From Exobasidium rhododendri (Eukaryota; Basidiomycota; Exobasidiomycetes; Exobasidiales; Exobasidiaceae), in assembly GCA_026210745.1 (NCBI GenBank), contig CP110632.1, positions 1,302,001 through 1,366,000 of the forward strand: DNA of 64,000 nt, read 5' to 3'. A program made the translations under genes and the position numbers. Each line of letters opens with the position of its first letter. Positions within the stretch are counted from its first letter, which is position 1. Shown here piece by piece: positions 1-10,173 of this stretch. Below the pieces are notes generated by a model, which was not told the DNA's origin, ran no database searches, and saw nothing but the letters and a program-made list of their open reading frames with translations.

Positions 1-171
1 AGCAATCCGTAGAAGGCCATACTCATAAAAGGACGTCATTGGATGAATGATAATAATAATAATAATACATAATGTACGATCTACGTAGAGTGAGACCGGG
101 GCCAGGTATAGTCTGCAGCATTACCCAGTCATTACTACAGAGGCATCGAAAGGGGTCCGAAAGAGAAGCCA

Positions 172-2188
172 CTAGTGGTGACCGTTGCTTACGCCTGCTC
201 GACGAGTCCCTTCACTAGCTAGCTGCTTGGCAAGAATGGCATCTCCTTCCCTCCTTTCCGTCTCTTGCTCCGTCCAGATTTCCCTGATGAGCGCCTTCAG
301 TCTGCTTGTTTCTTTCAACACGCCTTGCTCTTCCTCGGCGAGGGAGGAGAGCAAGTTGATTTGCATCTCTCGTTCCATCTCCATGCCTGCACTTCGAATC
401 ACACTCCAATCACTGTGTCTCTTGCATCTCCGCTTCGATTGTCCACACACAGCTACTCGAAGAGTCGCCGTCCCGTCCGTGTCGAGTGTGCCATCGATTG
501 GTCGTTGGTCTTCGAGCATGCTCTTTGCTTCCGTCGTTTGACTCCAAGCAGTGAATCGAGCGTCGTTCCAGCTCAACCGCTCGTCGTAGCCGCATCTCGG
601 CTGACCGCTCGACTCGACGGCCTCTTTTGCTTTCTTCTTGCTCTTTCCCTTCGTGCCGGTACCCCGGGCGCCCTCTACCGTTCCCCCATCCTCTGTGACA
701 GGTTCAAGATTGGCCACTCGGTCCTCCGCTAGCTGCAGCAGCTTCGTTCGAGCTGCCAAAAGATCTAGGGAAGCATTCACCAACTCCTTTTTCTTCTCGA
801 GAGACGTCCGACGATCTTCCAGTCGAGAAAGCTTCTCCATTTCGGGTATCTCACTCAATCTCACCCTAGTCTCCCTGTCCTTCAGGTCCACATCTACCTC
901 TTTCTCCAGCACACTAAGATTGAGCTCATGTCCAAGCACAGACCGGAGCCATGCCTGCTTATCCTCACCCTCTGTCCAGACTGCTATCCCTTCCCGCTTT
1001 TTTGCAGAGGATATACGACTACTGTGGAGAAGCTTCTCTGCTGCCTTTTGAGGATTCAATCCTTTCGTCGCTTTGGCTTTTGAGATCCTCATCGCTGCCA
1101 CGGACACACCACACTCTTCACTGCAGTAGATCGAGAGCGGTCGTAGTGCGGCGTTGATACAGCTCGCTCTGATACACTTTGGCTTCCAAGTCGTGCGCTC
1201 AGTAGTGCCTGAATGGGGGGGGGGGGGATTTGAATAATCTCGATGTGAGTGACGGCAAAATAGCGCTCTCCAGGCCTACCTCGATCTACTCACTTGACTC
1301 GCAGACGGGACAGGTGAAAGTGTCCACTAATCTTGCTTGATCTTCAGAGATCTTCATGCAAGAAGTATGATACCACTCGTCACATCTACAAGAATTGCAA
1401 GGCAAGTCAGTCGTGCTGCTTCCCTTCTTGCTCGCTTTGACCAACTACGCACCTGTCACATGCTATCATCATTCGCTCTTCATCTGAAAGGGAAAACGAC
1501 ATCGTTACTTGCTTCAATAAGACCGACTAACGCTACTTTGATGATCGACGCTGTAAGGGTGTCAAAGCTCACCATAAAGACTCTTGCATACACAGTACAA
1601 CTTTTCGTTGTCCGCCCTCGCTCCTGCTCCTGCTTCTGCTTCTGTCACTGCACCTGCACCATTGGATGCACCTTCGCCAATTTCAATGTCCCCATATGGC
1701 TGCAGCTGCTCACCTCGCTCTGCTTGATTCGGTGTAGTCGATCCGGATGGATGCAGAGCTACGTTCTTTTTCCTGGCCGTCGCTTTCTTTATTCCCTTCT
1801 TCGTGACAGACTCCGAGCTACCGATTTCGACGTCTGGTGTGCCGGTCCCCTCTGTAGCTACACTAGTGCGATCTTCCCTCTTCACAGCCTTGCTACCCTT
1901 ACCCTTTCCCTTGCTCTTCTTCTTAGGGGGCACAGGCGTGAGCAGCAAAGGTGGAGATATCGCTCCTATGATGGCCTCCTGAGGCTCGAGGTCCTTCCCC
2001 TCGTCTTCCTCTGCCACAGACAGCTGCCTCTTTCGCGTATTACTTTCGTCTACCACACCACTCTCAGCCTCCTCGATTGCAGGCCGATCTGCTTCAGCAC
2101 TGTCCATCTGATCCCGAAGACTGTCCTCCCCTGCCATCGTCATCTTGCCTCTGAGTGAGGTTACCCTGCGACTCGATGCTCGTTTCAA
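172..2188 (-). CDS. SPP1: COMPASS (Set1C) PHD-finger subunit Spp1/CFP1-like
   Basis: Four exons in phase: 2188-1573, 1483-1453, 1385-1294 and 1208-172, giving 591 residues. Exon 1 encodes a charged, disordered N-terminus and ends inside a PHD finger (CVCKSLYG). A 31-base exon adds the next Cys, exon 3 supplies CDEWYHTSC and CPVC, and exon 4 begins with the CFP1/Spp1-type Cys motif (KCIRASC..YCSEECG). The CGYDERLSW box typical of the Spp1/CFP1 C-terminal domain lies about 190 codons into exon 4, after a coiled coil. Known role of the family: the PHD finger reads H3K4 methylation and tethers the Set1 methyltransferase complex in the nucleus. The start is the first in-frame ATG; a second ATG at about 2146 is possible. 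Identity is firm from the combined PHD and CFP1 C-domain order, the N-terminus less so. Confidence 0.87.
1453..1483 (-). other. 31-base micro-exon of the SPP1-like gene
   Basis: This exon sits between a TTTCAG acceptor and a GTGCGT donor. With one base borrowed from exon 1 and one from exon 3 it restores a continuous PHD finger (DEERMMIACDR). Without it the zinc ligands do not join in frame, so it is supported by protein homology as well as splice signals. Confidence 0.8.
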
Positions 2189-2378
2189 AGTGTTGCTTCT
2201 GTTGGGGATAGAGTGGGTAGTGCGTCGCGTGTCCTCGATGCCGCCGTCTTGCTTCCTCGGTCGGAGTACGCATCTGAAGTTTAGCGAGGCTCCGCTGCCT
2301 TTGTGAAGCGTCTATGTCGACGTTCCGCATTTCTACTACCAACAGTAATCACTCTTTCTGCATAATCTCCTTCTAAAC

Positions 2379-3012
2379 ATGACTCTTCAAGCTCAATTTG
2401 ACAAGGCCGTCTCCATCATTCAGAGTATGCCAAAGGTGCGTGAGAGCAATCGCAAAGGAGATCCTGAAGCAGAATGCCTTTGCTAACACCTCCTTTCGCC
2501 TCGGCAGGACGGCCCGGTGCAACCATCGCAATCAGAGCAATTGACCTTTTATGGATTGTATGTATGGCGTGGGAGGGCGTTCGTGGCAGGTATGAATTCT
2601 GATCTAGACTTCTCACTCCTTTCGCGACAGATTCAAGCAGGCAGGAAACGGCGACGTCAATACCACTCGGCCTGGAATGATGGGTTAGTGGTGAAAGGGA
2701 GAGCAGAGAGGATGGCGACTTTGCCTGTGTCTGAACAGAATCACACTCTCCCCCTCCATAGACTTCACTGGAAAGGCAAAGTGGGATGCATGGAAGAAGA
2801 ACGAAGGCTTGTCTCAAGAAGAGGCAAAGCAAAAGTACGTCGATGCTTTGTTGGCAATCTTCGCAAAGACTGGTGAGTGATCAAAGGAAAGAGGAAGGGG
2901 GGCGTTGTAATATAGACGATGTCATCGAAGGCTGACATCGTGACCACCCCCGCTACGCTTGACAGACGAAGACGAGGCAAAGGAGTGGACCAAAGAGATT
3001 CAGTCTGCCTGA
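2379..3012 (+). CDS. ACB1: Acyl-CoA-binding protein (ACBP)
   Basis: Five small exons chain in phase: 2379-2435, 2508-2557, 2631-2683, 2762-2872 and 2966-3012, giving 105 residues. This is slightly longer than the usual 86 to 92 because of a longer N-terminal region. The family signatures are all present: a YGL/FKQA segment, [20 protein letters not shown] with the acyl-CoA phosphate-binding Lys, and EAKQKYVDAL near the end. The family binds long-chain acyl-CoA esters in the cytosol and ferries them to membrane lipid and sphingolipid synthesis. The start is the only ATG before the first conserved helix. The gene is transcribed away from the Spp1-like gene (190 bases between the two starts) and convergently with the EF1B gene. 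Confidence 0.95.
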
Positions 3013-3196
3013 TTGTCGAGGTGTTAATGTTACCTAGATTGACGAAGTCCTGCAATGTAAATTTGCCTTTTGATTATAGTCTATTCGCGATAAGGTAGTA
3101 GGACTACAAGGCCAAAGAAACCAGAGACAGGGTGGGAAGAAGGGGCAATGAAGAGACCGGAAGCCAAAAAGAAAGGGGGCTGTGGGAGGGGTAAAA

Positions 3197-4354
3197 TCAA
3201 AGCTTTTGCATGGCAGCAACATCACTCGATTGAACATAGTCTTCGATCTCGGCAATCTTTTCTTGAAGTTCTTCGAGCGAGACCTGTAGGAAGAAGAGCG
3301 CAGACGTCAGATTGGTGCGTCCAAGATAGACAAATGCGTCCAAAGTGCTCACCTTGTCGTCCTCAATGACGAGAGTGAATTGAATCATAGACACACCATA
3401 GCCGACGGGCACCTTCTTAGAGGCTCCCCAGATCAGACCGTCTTGCTCCAAAGCTCGCACTTCCTTTTCCATCTCATCGAGATCAGTCTCGTCGTCCCAC
3501 GGCTTGACGCACAAAGTAACGACGGATTTCGCAATCGTCTTTCCCTTGACGGCCTCCTTTTCAGCTCTCTTTGCATTGTAGTCAGCCACTCGTTGTGCCT
3601 TCACTCGCTCTGCTTCAGCGTCTTCCTCTTCATCGTCAGATCCAAACAAGTCGACCTCGTCATCGTCATCGTCGTCACCCTTGGTAGCAACGGCAGCAGC
3701 AGCGGGTGTCGAGATGCCAGAGGTAGAAGCAGGTCTGGGATCAAAGTAGTCTCAGTCTTACTGTTCGCATCTTCACAGACGTATCTCGTCCACTTACGCA
3801 AGGAGGGCAGCAGCCTTAGACTTGTCACCAGTCAAGTGAGGGTGCTCCTTTTCGTAAGAAGCAATGTGTGTGAACCAACGAGCAACGTGTGGGTACTTGC
3901 TGGGGTCGGAGGGAGCCTTGCAGACATCAAAGACGGCAACATCGGCCTGCGAAGGTGTGTATCTGCCGAGGACGCAGTCGGAAGAAGTCAGTCTCCCTTC
4001 GGATGAAAGTATGCAGATATGCTCGACAACGTCTCCCCCCTCCTCTCCCTTTCCCGCCCCCACATCTTTCCCTCATTCATGTCGACATCTCAGATAGATC
4101 GGTTAATGTTGCTGTTTCTTCAACGCAAAAAGTCGCGGGGTCTTACGCCGCTGGGCTCGGAAACACGGACCAAATCAAGTAATTCATCACAGTGACTGTT
4201 AAAAGAGACCACCTCCTACGTCCCCTCTTATCCCTTCCTTTCCTTGCTCGAATCTCTCTTCAACAGAAACTCACCCATCAATGTAGGAGCGGGTGCTCAA
4301 GAATTTCTCGAGGATGACGAGGCCGCCGTCAGAGGAAAAGTCAGGAAGAGACAT
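3197..4354 (-). CDS. EFB1: Translation elongation factor 1-beta (eEF1B alpha, GDP/GTP exchange factor)
   Basis: Four exons in phase: 4354-4275, 3962-3798, 3734-3353 and 3283-3197, giving 237 residues. The N-terminal GST-like helical part has the typical [21 protein letters not shown]. An acidic stretch ([18 protein letters not shown]) leads to the C-terminal exchange domain ([33 protein letters not shown]) ending AAMQKL. The protein recharges eEF1A with GTP during translation elongation. It is not the longer metazoan delta form. The first intron is long for this window (312 bases), which is common in fungal ribosomal and elongation-factor genes and may hold regulatory sequence. Confidence 0.96.
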
Positions 4355-4829
4355 GGCTGGTCTTGTGGAAGCTTATCGATGTGGGAGGGTACGATATGGT
4401 TTGGTGACGGGCTAGGAAGGCGGTCTTTCCCTTGTACTTTTAGACCTGATCAATCTTTTTCTTCTTTTCTTTTTTTTGCCCAAATGCGCAGAGTGGCAGG
4501 GAAGACTAGCGTGTCGACACGTGCGCGAGCCCATGTGTCCCTTCCCTCCCTCTTCACTGTAACAACGGCAGGCACTCTAGCCTGGCTTCTTCATCACAGA
4601 CCATCGACGCCCATCATCGCGGGCGTACTGCTGAAAGGAAGGCGTTACTTTACACTTGTGTCTGCTATCTCAGATGTGATTGCGGCAATAATTGAAAAGG
4701 ACAGGCATGATTATTGATAGATGATATAGTAAGTTATAGGGACGTTGTGACGTCGAATCGGAAGCCGAAATGCAACGGGGAAATGAAAGGGCTTGCATGT
4801 TCTTCTCTTGGTATACTCTGCTCGTTTTT
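4355..4829. other. Divergence-free gap upstream of EFB1 and downstream of the secreted-protein gene
   Basis: This stretch holds the EFB1 promoter and the 3' end of the next gene, which is also on the minus strand. It contains pyrimidine-rich runs on the plus strand (around 4456-4480). I see no gene and no clear TATA box. Confidence 0.5.
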
Positions 4830-5666
4830 TTAGCTGCATCCATTGTAGTTGCCCTTGATTACTGCCGGGCATCCTGAAGAGGGACAGATTGTGCGAGTCA
4901 CTTAGACATGTTCCACTCCTGTAGAGCCCGCCCACACTCACCGCTGGTATCTCTGCCAGTATCGCAATCGAGGAGATTCTTACAGCAACGTAGGCAGATA
5001 CGGTTAGCCGACGGTTCAATGAGCGAAACATATCCGGCGTCTGCAGAGGGTATTCGAGGCAAACATCAGTCAAAGCAGCCCCACCCTGACTAGTGCTGAT
5101 TGACACTCACAGCCTGAGCAAGCCGAATTGGCCGGATTTCCTCGTCCTCCCTCTCCACCGTTAGAATCGACCTGTCAGACAATCAAAGAAAGAAGGACAC
5201 ATTGTCAGGTTCCGGAGTCAGCATGCTCACCCTCCAGCACACACCTGTCCGCCATCGTCGTTGGCTTGCAGAGTGGCAATCTTCCTTGCATCGAAGCAGC
5301 CCGTAATTTGCTTATATGCTCCGTAACCCCTTCCGCGAGTAATGTGAGGACCGCCGTTGGTGAACATGTCAGCGGGCAAGGACCCCTGCCCACTGATGGG
5401 ACTTGTGCAGTAGCTTTTCAAGCCCCCGGGATGTTCTGCATCGCCGATGCTCTGCTTTTTCTTCGGCAAAATGAAGCACTTGGAGTGGAAAAGAGGTAGC
5501 TGAGCCTTCAGCCTCTCGTTGGTCTGGACATCGTTTCTCTCTCTCCTCTACCTACGAAATCGCTTTTATTGGTGATGTGCACCGTAAGGGAATTTTTGGC
5601 TGCTAACGTGAGAGTAGAGAGGGTGAAGAAGCAGATTGCGGTAGGAAGAAGTAAGGAGAATCTCAT
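4830..5666 (-). CDS. Small secreted protein of a basidiomycete-conserved family, function unknown
   Basis: Five exons in phase: 5666-5556, 5478-5245, 5171-5111, 5040-4942 and 4873-4830, giving 182 residues. Residues 1 to about 22 form a signal peptide (MRFSLLLPTAICFFTLSTLT). The mature part has an N-terminal segment ending in SDF, then FILPKKKQSIGDAE, a YCTSPI Cys motif, ITGCFDARK, and a Cys-rich C-terminus with LRCC, DCDTGRDTSGCP and a final NYNGCS. From memory, similar modular secreted proteins ending in a CC..C..D.SGCP-type motif are widespread in basidiomycetes, sometimes named after macrophage-activating glycoprotein. No enzyme motif is visible, so I assign no function. All five exons are needed for the Cys pattern. 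Confidence 0.8.
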
Positions 5667-6291
5667 GCTGGGGTGGGATGGTGAGTCCGGGAGGAAGTGA
5701 CAGTCACGATTAGGAGTGAGGGTGAGGGTGGAGACTCGGCGTATGTTTGGGGATGAGGCAGGAGCCTTTCATAGTATTAGATTGACCGACTCTCAACAGA
5801 CGCACAGCATGCAGAGGGACACGCCCTGTGCTGTGTGTCGGAATTTCTTGACTGATACAAATTAGGTTGACAGATCCCCGTGGATGGAAGCACATTCGCT
5901 GCGCGTGTCCCGCTTTCGTTCTTGGCACAATCTGAGACGTCTTGGCACTAGGTCGAAATATCCAACATGTGACATCCGTGGAATGAAGCAACGATCTTGG
6001 CTCCAGTGATCTTTGGTTGAGAAATGGCAGCGTAGTCTTCTTTGTGAGGTGTTGCCCCCATCATTATGTGGTATTAGACGGCTATCGTGCCATTCTTAGC
6101 ACGGAGATGTCGAAATTGACGTATCATGTAGGCGGCGGATCCCCCGCGTTTCTCAGTTGAGGAACAGTGTGGGTCCCCCGCTCCGATAAATCTTTCCGTC
6201 TTCCGACACCCACCATCGACAGGCACAGGTACTGCAAGCCCATAGACGACCTTGCGACAATCCACCACCTACGACTGGACAGAAGGTAAGA
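5667..6291. other. Intergenic region between divergent genes
   Basis: This is a shared upstream region between the secreted-protein gene (-) and the dehydroquinase gene (+). The short open frames on the minus strand here have no recognisable protein similarity and no convincing splice partners. I see nothing else. Confidence 0.5.
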
Positions 6292-7057
6292 ATGATCGGG
6301 AAGGTACTGCTCCTGAACGGCCCCAACCTCAATCTTCTTGGAAGTCGAGAACCAGAAAAGTGAGTGTAAAGAAGGGGGAAAGATGTGGGTGAGAGGGCTA
6401 GCTCTGCTGACGCTTTCTCTCGGCTCAGATACGGAACGGAGACGCTGAACGATGTCCTCAACAAGGCAGCCGCACAGTGCGAGGGACTAGGACTCTCTTT
6501 TAATCACTTTCAGACCAATCATGAAGGTCTGATGCTTGACCGAATCCACCTGGCAAGATCAGACGGGACATCCTTCATTGTCATAAACGCAGGCGCTTGG
6601 ACACATACTTCGGTAGCGCTCGTCGATGGCCTGGCGGGGATCAATGTCCCGTTTGTTGAAGTGCATGTCAGTTCTTCCGGCCTGTGCTATCGTCGAGGGA
6701 GGTCTTGCCTTTCGCCTTTCATACTCACCGCAATAAACCCTCCCCCCCCTATCATGACAGATCTCCAATACACACAAGCGCGAGCCGTTCCGACACCACT
6801 CCTATCTATCAGCGCAGGCCGTCGGTGAGTGCGGTCAAGGAGAAGAGCGAGGAGAGGACGTTGCTGACTTTTCTTCTTCATCTCCTTCAACATTCACTGA
6901 TCACTCTAGGTGTCATCTTGGGTCTAGGAACATAGTGAGTGTCACACGGCAGTCTCAGCACTCTCCTTTCCATCGCTCACGCTGTTGCGCCCTCCCCCCT
7001 CATAGTTCATACACAGCCGCCATCGACTTCGTTGCACATACTCTACAGTCAGCGTGA
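6292..7057 (+). CDS. Type II 3-dehydroquinate dehydratase (catabolic dehydroquinase)
   Basis: Five exons in phase: 6292-6359, 6429-6666, 6761-6824, 6910-6934 and 7006-7057, giving 148 residues, the normal length for the type II enzyme. Family motifs in order: LLLNGPNLNLLGSREP, catalytic Tyr24 in KYGTETL, FQTNHEG, INAGAWTHTS with the catalytic His, VHISNTHKREPFRHHSYLS with the substrate-binding His and Arg, and GVILGLGTYSY. It interconverts 3-dehydroquinate and 3-dehydroshikimate. In fungi a free-standing type II enzyme usually serves quinate catabolism, while shikimate synthesis uses the AROM polypeptide; that division is inferred here. No other quinate-pathway gene is adjacent. The 25-base fourth exon is the least certain piece but is required by phase and by conserved sequence. 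Confidence 0.94.
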
Positions 7058-7097
7058 CAAACGTACTTTGTAAGGCTGATGATATTCTTCAACGATA

Positions 7098-8246
7098 CTA
7101 CAAAAAGGAGTTCAGTCGTTTGATCGCCTCGATGGCATCCCTTGTCACCTCTTCCACTACCTCGGCTGCCGGTTTTATTTCTTGCACCAAGCCAATACCT
7201 GTGCCTGCCCACGTCACAATTCGACTCTGATCTCCGCTCCCCTCTGCTTCTTTGTACCTCTCCTGCCTCTTTTCGGCAGTCTTTCCCACCCCCGCTTCGT
7301 AGTCTTTCACGGTTTCATTGATGATACCGCGACCGTCTACCCCTTCTGGCCAGCCCAAGGTGCCCCTCGCTTCATCGAATGCTCGAGTACGTTTGGTGGA
7401 AGCCGTCCCTGCCTTTTGGAGAAGCTTCTTTTGTGCTTCACTGTACTCTGACTCCGGTGTCAACAACATTCTGGTGCCCAAGACGATCCCGTCCGCGCCT
7501 TGAGACAAGACAGCAGCCAGTTGTGAACCTGTCATAATACCACCAGCACCAAGCAGAGCCGGTCTCGTTCCCGATGGATTCGAAGGAGAGAAGGCGGCTA
7601 AGCGAGAAGAAAGAAGGGGAAGTGCTGCCGACAGAGGGGGCGAGGACCCCATACCATGCCCACCAGCTTCGTTCCCCTGCAGAATTACGACATCTGCACC
7701 ACAATCTTCCACCGCCGATTTGGCTTGTTCTTCATCTCCTACACCGACGAACAACTTCAATTCCTTGCCATAGGAGGCTTTTCCCCTCCCATTCAACGCT
7801 GCTTCCCTCTGCCGAACAATCGTGCTCCATCCGATCATTTCTTCCTCGTCGCCGAAGCTCAACCAGATAGCCACCGGCTTCGACTTGAGGGCTACATCTA
7901 TCAACTCCAGGGCAGGCGAGTCTACTTCCAAGTCAGAGACCCCTAGCGATGGAGGCTTTCCTTTGTTGATCAGTGTAAGTCGCCATGCCAGGAATCCGAT
8001 CCCTAGACGGACTCTTCCCCCAGCTTTCTTGTATTCCGAGTCGAGTCCAAGGATGGAGTGAGCAATGTGCAGTTCAGACTGTAATTTAGAAGACGAGTAG
8101 TAACCTGCACCGAGGAAACCAAGCCCCCCAGCCTTCGACACTTGTCCGGCCAGGCTTCCTCCTGCTGCATTGGCCATGGGACCCAAGACGATCGGCGTCT
8201 TGAGTCCGGCAATCAAGCTTGTCAAAGGTGTCTTGATGGAGCTCAT
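7098..8246 (-). CDS. Nitronate monooxygenase (2-nitropropane dioxygenase) family flavoprotein
   Basis: A single exon from the ATG of MSSIKTPLTSLIAGLK, 382 residues. The N-terminal IVLGPMANAAGGSLAGQVSKAGGLGFLG and the central ILQGNEAGGHG are hallmark FMN-binding segments of the TIM-barrel NMO family, followed by LLGAGGIMTGSQLAAVLSQGADGIVLGTRML. The enzyme oxidises nitronates such as propionate 3-nitronate with oxygen, detoxifying them. The open frame continues upstream to an ATG at 8468, adding a hydrophobic, Arg-rich 74-residue extension. I prefer the downstream start because it matches the family and leaves a 263-base promoter before the divergent gene at 8510. The gene is tail to tail with the dehydroquinase, with 40 bases between stops. 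Confidence 0.92.
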   Translation of the reverse strand: MSSIKTPLTSLIAGLKTPIVLGPMANAAGGSLAGQVSKAGGLGFLGAGYYSSSKLQSELHIAHSILGLDSEYKKAGGRVRLGIGFLAWRLTLINKGKPPSLGVSDLEVDSPALELIDVALKSKPVAIWLSFGDEEEMIGWSTIVRQREAALNGRGKASYGKELKLFVGVGDEEQAKSAVEDCGADVVILQGNEAGGHGMGSSPPLSAALPLLSSRLAAFSPSNPSGTRPALLGAGGIMTGSQLAAVLSQGADGIVLGTRMLLTPESEYSEAQKKLLQKAGTASTKRTRAFDEARGTLGWPEGVDGRGIINETVKDYEAGVGKTAEKRQERYKEAEGSGDQSRIVTWAGTGIGLVQEIKPAAEVVEEVTRDAIEAIKRLNSFL

Positions 8247-8509
8247 CGCTGCTGCATTCAAGAGCCAAGTATGTATGGCCACGAGAGGAAGAGCCTTCAC
8301 GTATGGAACGGACCACCCCCTCCACCAAAGTGCAAATGACCGCGTGACTCGAAGTCGCTCCTGCACATATTTACGACGATAAAGGTGGAGTGGACTGGGG
8401 GGAATGATAGATTCGAGAACGGCGCTAAGAAAAGACACCAGACCAAGAAAGATATGCAGCACACTCACTGGAATCTATGAGCCGACGGATCTTTAACCCC
8501 CCCTAAAGG

Positions 8510-9513
8510 ATGTCAATCCATACGGTCTTCTGGACGGTGCTCGTCATCTATGCGGCTGTCGCGAACACAGTTGCAGCTGGCAGCCTGCTAGTGACTTCTT
8601 CTGGTGGACAGCTGTTCCAGTGTGGCCCCGCTCAGCTCGCATGGTCGGGCAGCAGTACAGGTCGGATCAACGTAGCCGTGGTAGATGGTAAGCTCTCTCG
8701 GACTCGGGGAAGGGGAGACAGGCGCGCAGTGAAGCTGACCTTCGTTGATCCTATCTTGCGATGCACTGCAGCGGCGGGTGCGACGATCAAGTCCTTCGAC
8801 ACACAATATGAAGATGCGTTTTCACTTACGTGGGATCCTGTCGGTGCAAAAGCAGGTCAAGAGGTCTTTGTCAAGGTGAGAAGAGACTGCTGCACATTCT
8901 TTGGAGTACATATTTGTGAGATGTATAGCTCACAACGTAGCTGTCGCCCCTGCAGATAGTGGACGCTAATGGTATTACAACGACTTCTTCCGCAATGACA
9001 GTAAACGTGAGTCCAGATTGGGCCGTTCTGCACATGCCCTGCTCCAAGCTGAACTGTGCTTAGCAGCCATCAAACGATGAGACCTGTCTCGCGGTGCCTA
9101 GCAATCCACTGCTACCGTCCTTCACTCTCTTTTCCGGCTCGTCCATTCCACTCAGTACCATCTTAACCTCTGCTGCGTCTGATAGTACGAGCACTGCCAC
9201 GCCTACCTCAGCCATCTTCTCATCGACTTCTACGACAGGTTCAGCGCTGCGCACTTCTTCTTCTTCGAGCACCGTACAAAGCGCCATGCCCTCCTCCACG
9301 CTCACCTCCTCTTCCTCCTCTTCACTGTCATCACCGCTTGCCTCACCGACTTCATCATCCTCTTCATCATCATCATCATCATCGACCGCGTCCCGGCCCA
9401 CGTCTTCGGGCTCAGCCGACGCTGCCGTTGTTGCTAATCTTGTGCATCCTTTCACTTTACATTTGCTAGCTGCATCACTTTGTGTTCTACTCATCTCGTT
9501 GCAATACCACTAG
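8510..9513 (+). CDS. Ser/Thr-rich secreted protein with probable GPI anchor
   Basis: Four exons in phase: 8510-8687, 8772-8875, 8956-9006 and 9064-9513, giving 260 residues. There is a signal peptide of about 23 residues, then a short beta-sandwich-like domain (FQCGPAQLAWSGSSTGRINVAV, SFSLTWDP-like and AGQEVFVKIVDANG segments) of the type that begins many fungal GPI proteins. A Ser/Thr tract of about 110 residues follows, including runs of seven or more Ser, and then a C-terminal hydrophobic tail (LLAASLCVLLISLQYH) after likely omega-site small residues. It is probably a heavily O-glycosylated surface protein of the plasma membrane or cell wall. No catalytic motif is seen. The Ser tract is encoded by TCT/TCA repeats and will vary in length. 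Confidence 0.83.
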
Positions 9514-9590
9514 ATGTGGTTGCAATACCACTACTGTAGATGTGATTGAGCTCCTGATGATTCAATACCCACTAGGTGTGATTGAGCTTC
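9495..9590 (+). repeat. Short imperfect direct repeats just downstream of the GPI-protein gene
   Basis: Three imperfect copies of a TTGCAATACCACTA / GATGTGATTGAG-type unit occur in a row, partly inside the last codons and continuing past the stop. The copies are about 22 to 35 bases apart. They look like a local tandem duplication rather than a transposon end. Confidence 0.5.
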
Positions 9591-10173
9591 CTCGGCCTTG
9601 CCCCTGATATCGCATTGGCTCCTTGCTGGCCCCGATCTCGGACTTCCATTACAAGACTTCGAGCGAAACAATACACCTGCTAGATGCACTCGTGTACCTG
9701 CACTTCTTACTTCTTTGAAATTGAGGTCGCGCCCTTTTTGCTAGTTAGAATAATCTCCTTAGGATTTCGTCGCTTCATTGTATTCATACTGTCTTTGAGC
9801 TGCGCGTCTACAGTACAATTTGGCTGCGATCCAACTGTACTTCCCTGAAGAGGAAGGCGCGTTCACGTAGGGCTGCAGTAGACAATAAACGGCAGCTTCT
9901 AAATTTAGAAGTTTCTGTCTGCAGTTAGAAAAAAGGCGCGGACGGGACGAAATTTCAGAAATTTCATCAGGAGAGATACGGCTCGGTGCATAGAACCGCA
10001 CGCAAGTTCGTCTTGTCGACGGGTGCGCATTAGTCGGTACACTTCTTTTCGACAAACAATTCTATCCCCTCATTTCCATCCTTCCCTGCCTCCCACACTC
10101 CTTTCCCCATTACATCCCATCTGAAAGAGCACTCCTGAACATCCAGCGTAAGCAAAGATAAGCTTCGACTCGA
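9514..10173. other. Intergenic region before the secreted hydrolase gene
   Basis: After the short repeats I see no gene. A pyrimidine-rich stretch (about 10060-10110) precedes the hydrolase start and fits a fungal promoter or 5' leader. An open frame on the minus strand (9759-10055) has no recognisable features. Confidence 0.45.

Noticed and set aside
1214-1228. Poly-G run in an intron of the Spp1-like gene
   Set aside because: Homopolymer runs of this kind (also near 49965 and 54976) are common length-variable sequence and need no further explanation.
8247-8468. N-terminal extension of the nitronate monooxygenase
   Set aside because: The frame is open with an ATG, but the family begins near MSSIKTPL and the extension would leave only 41 bases to the divergent gene.
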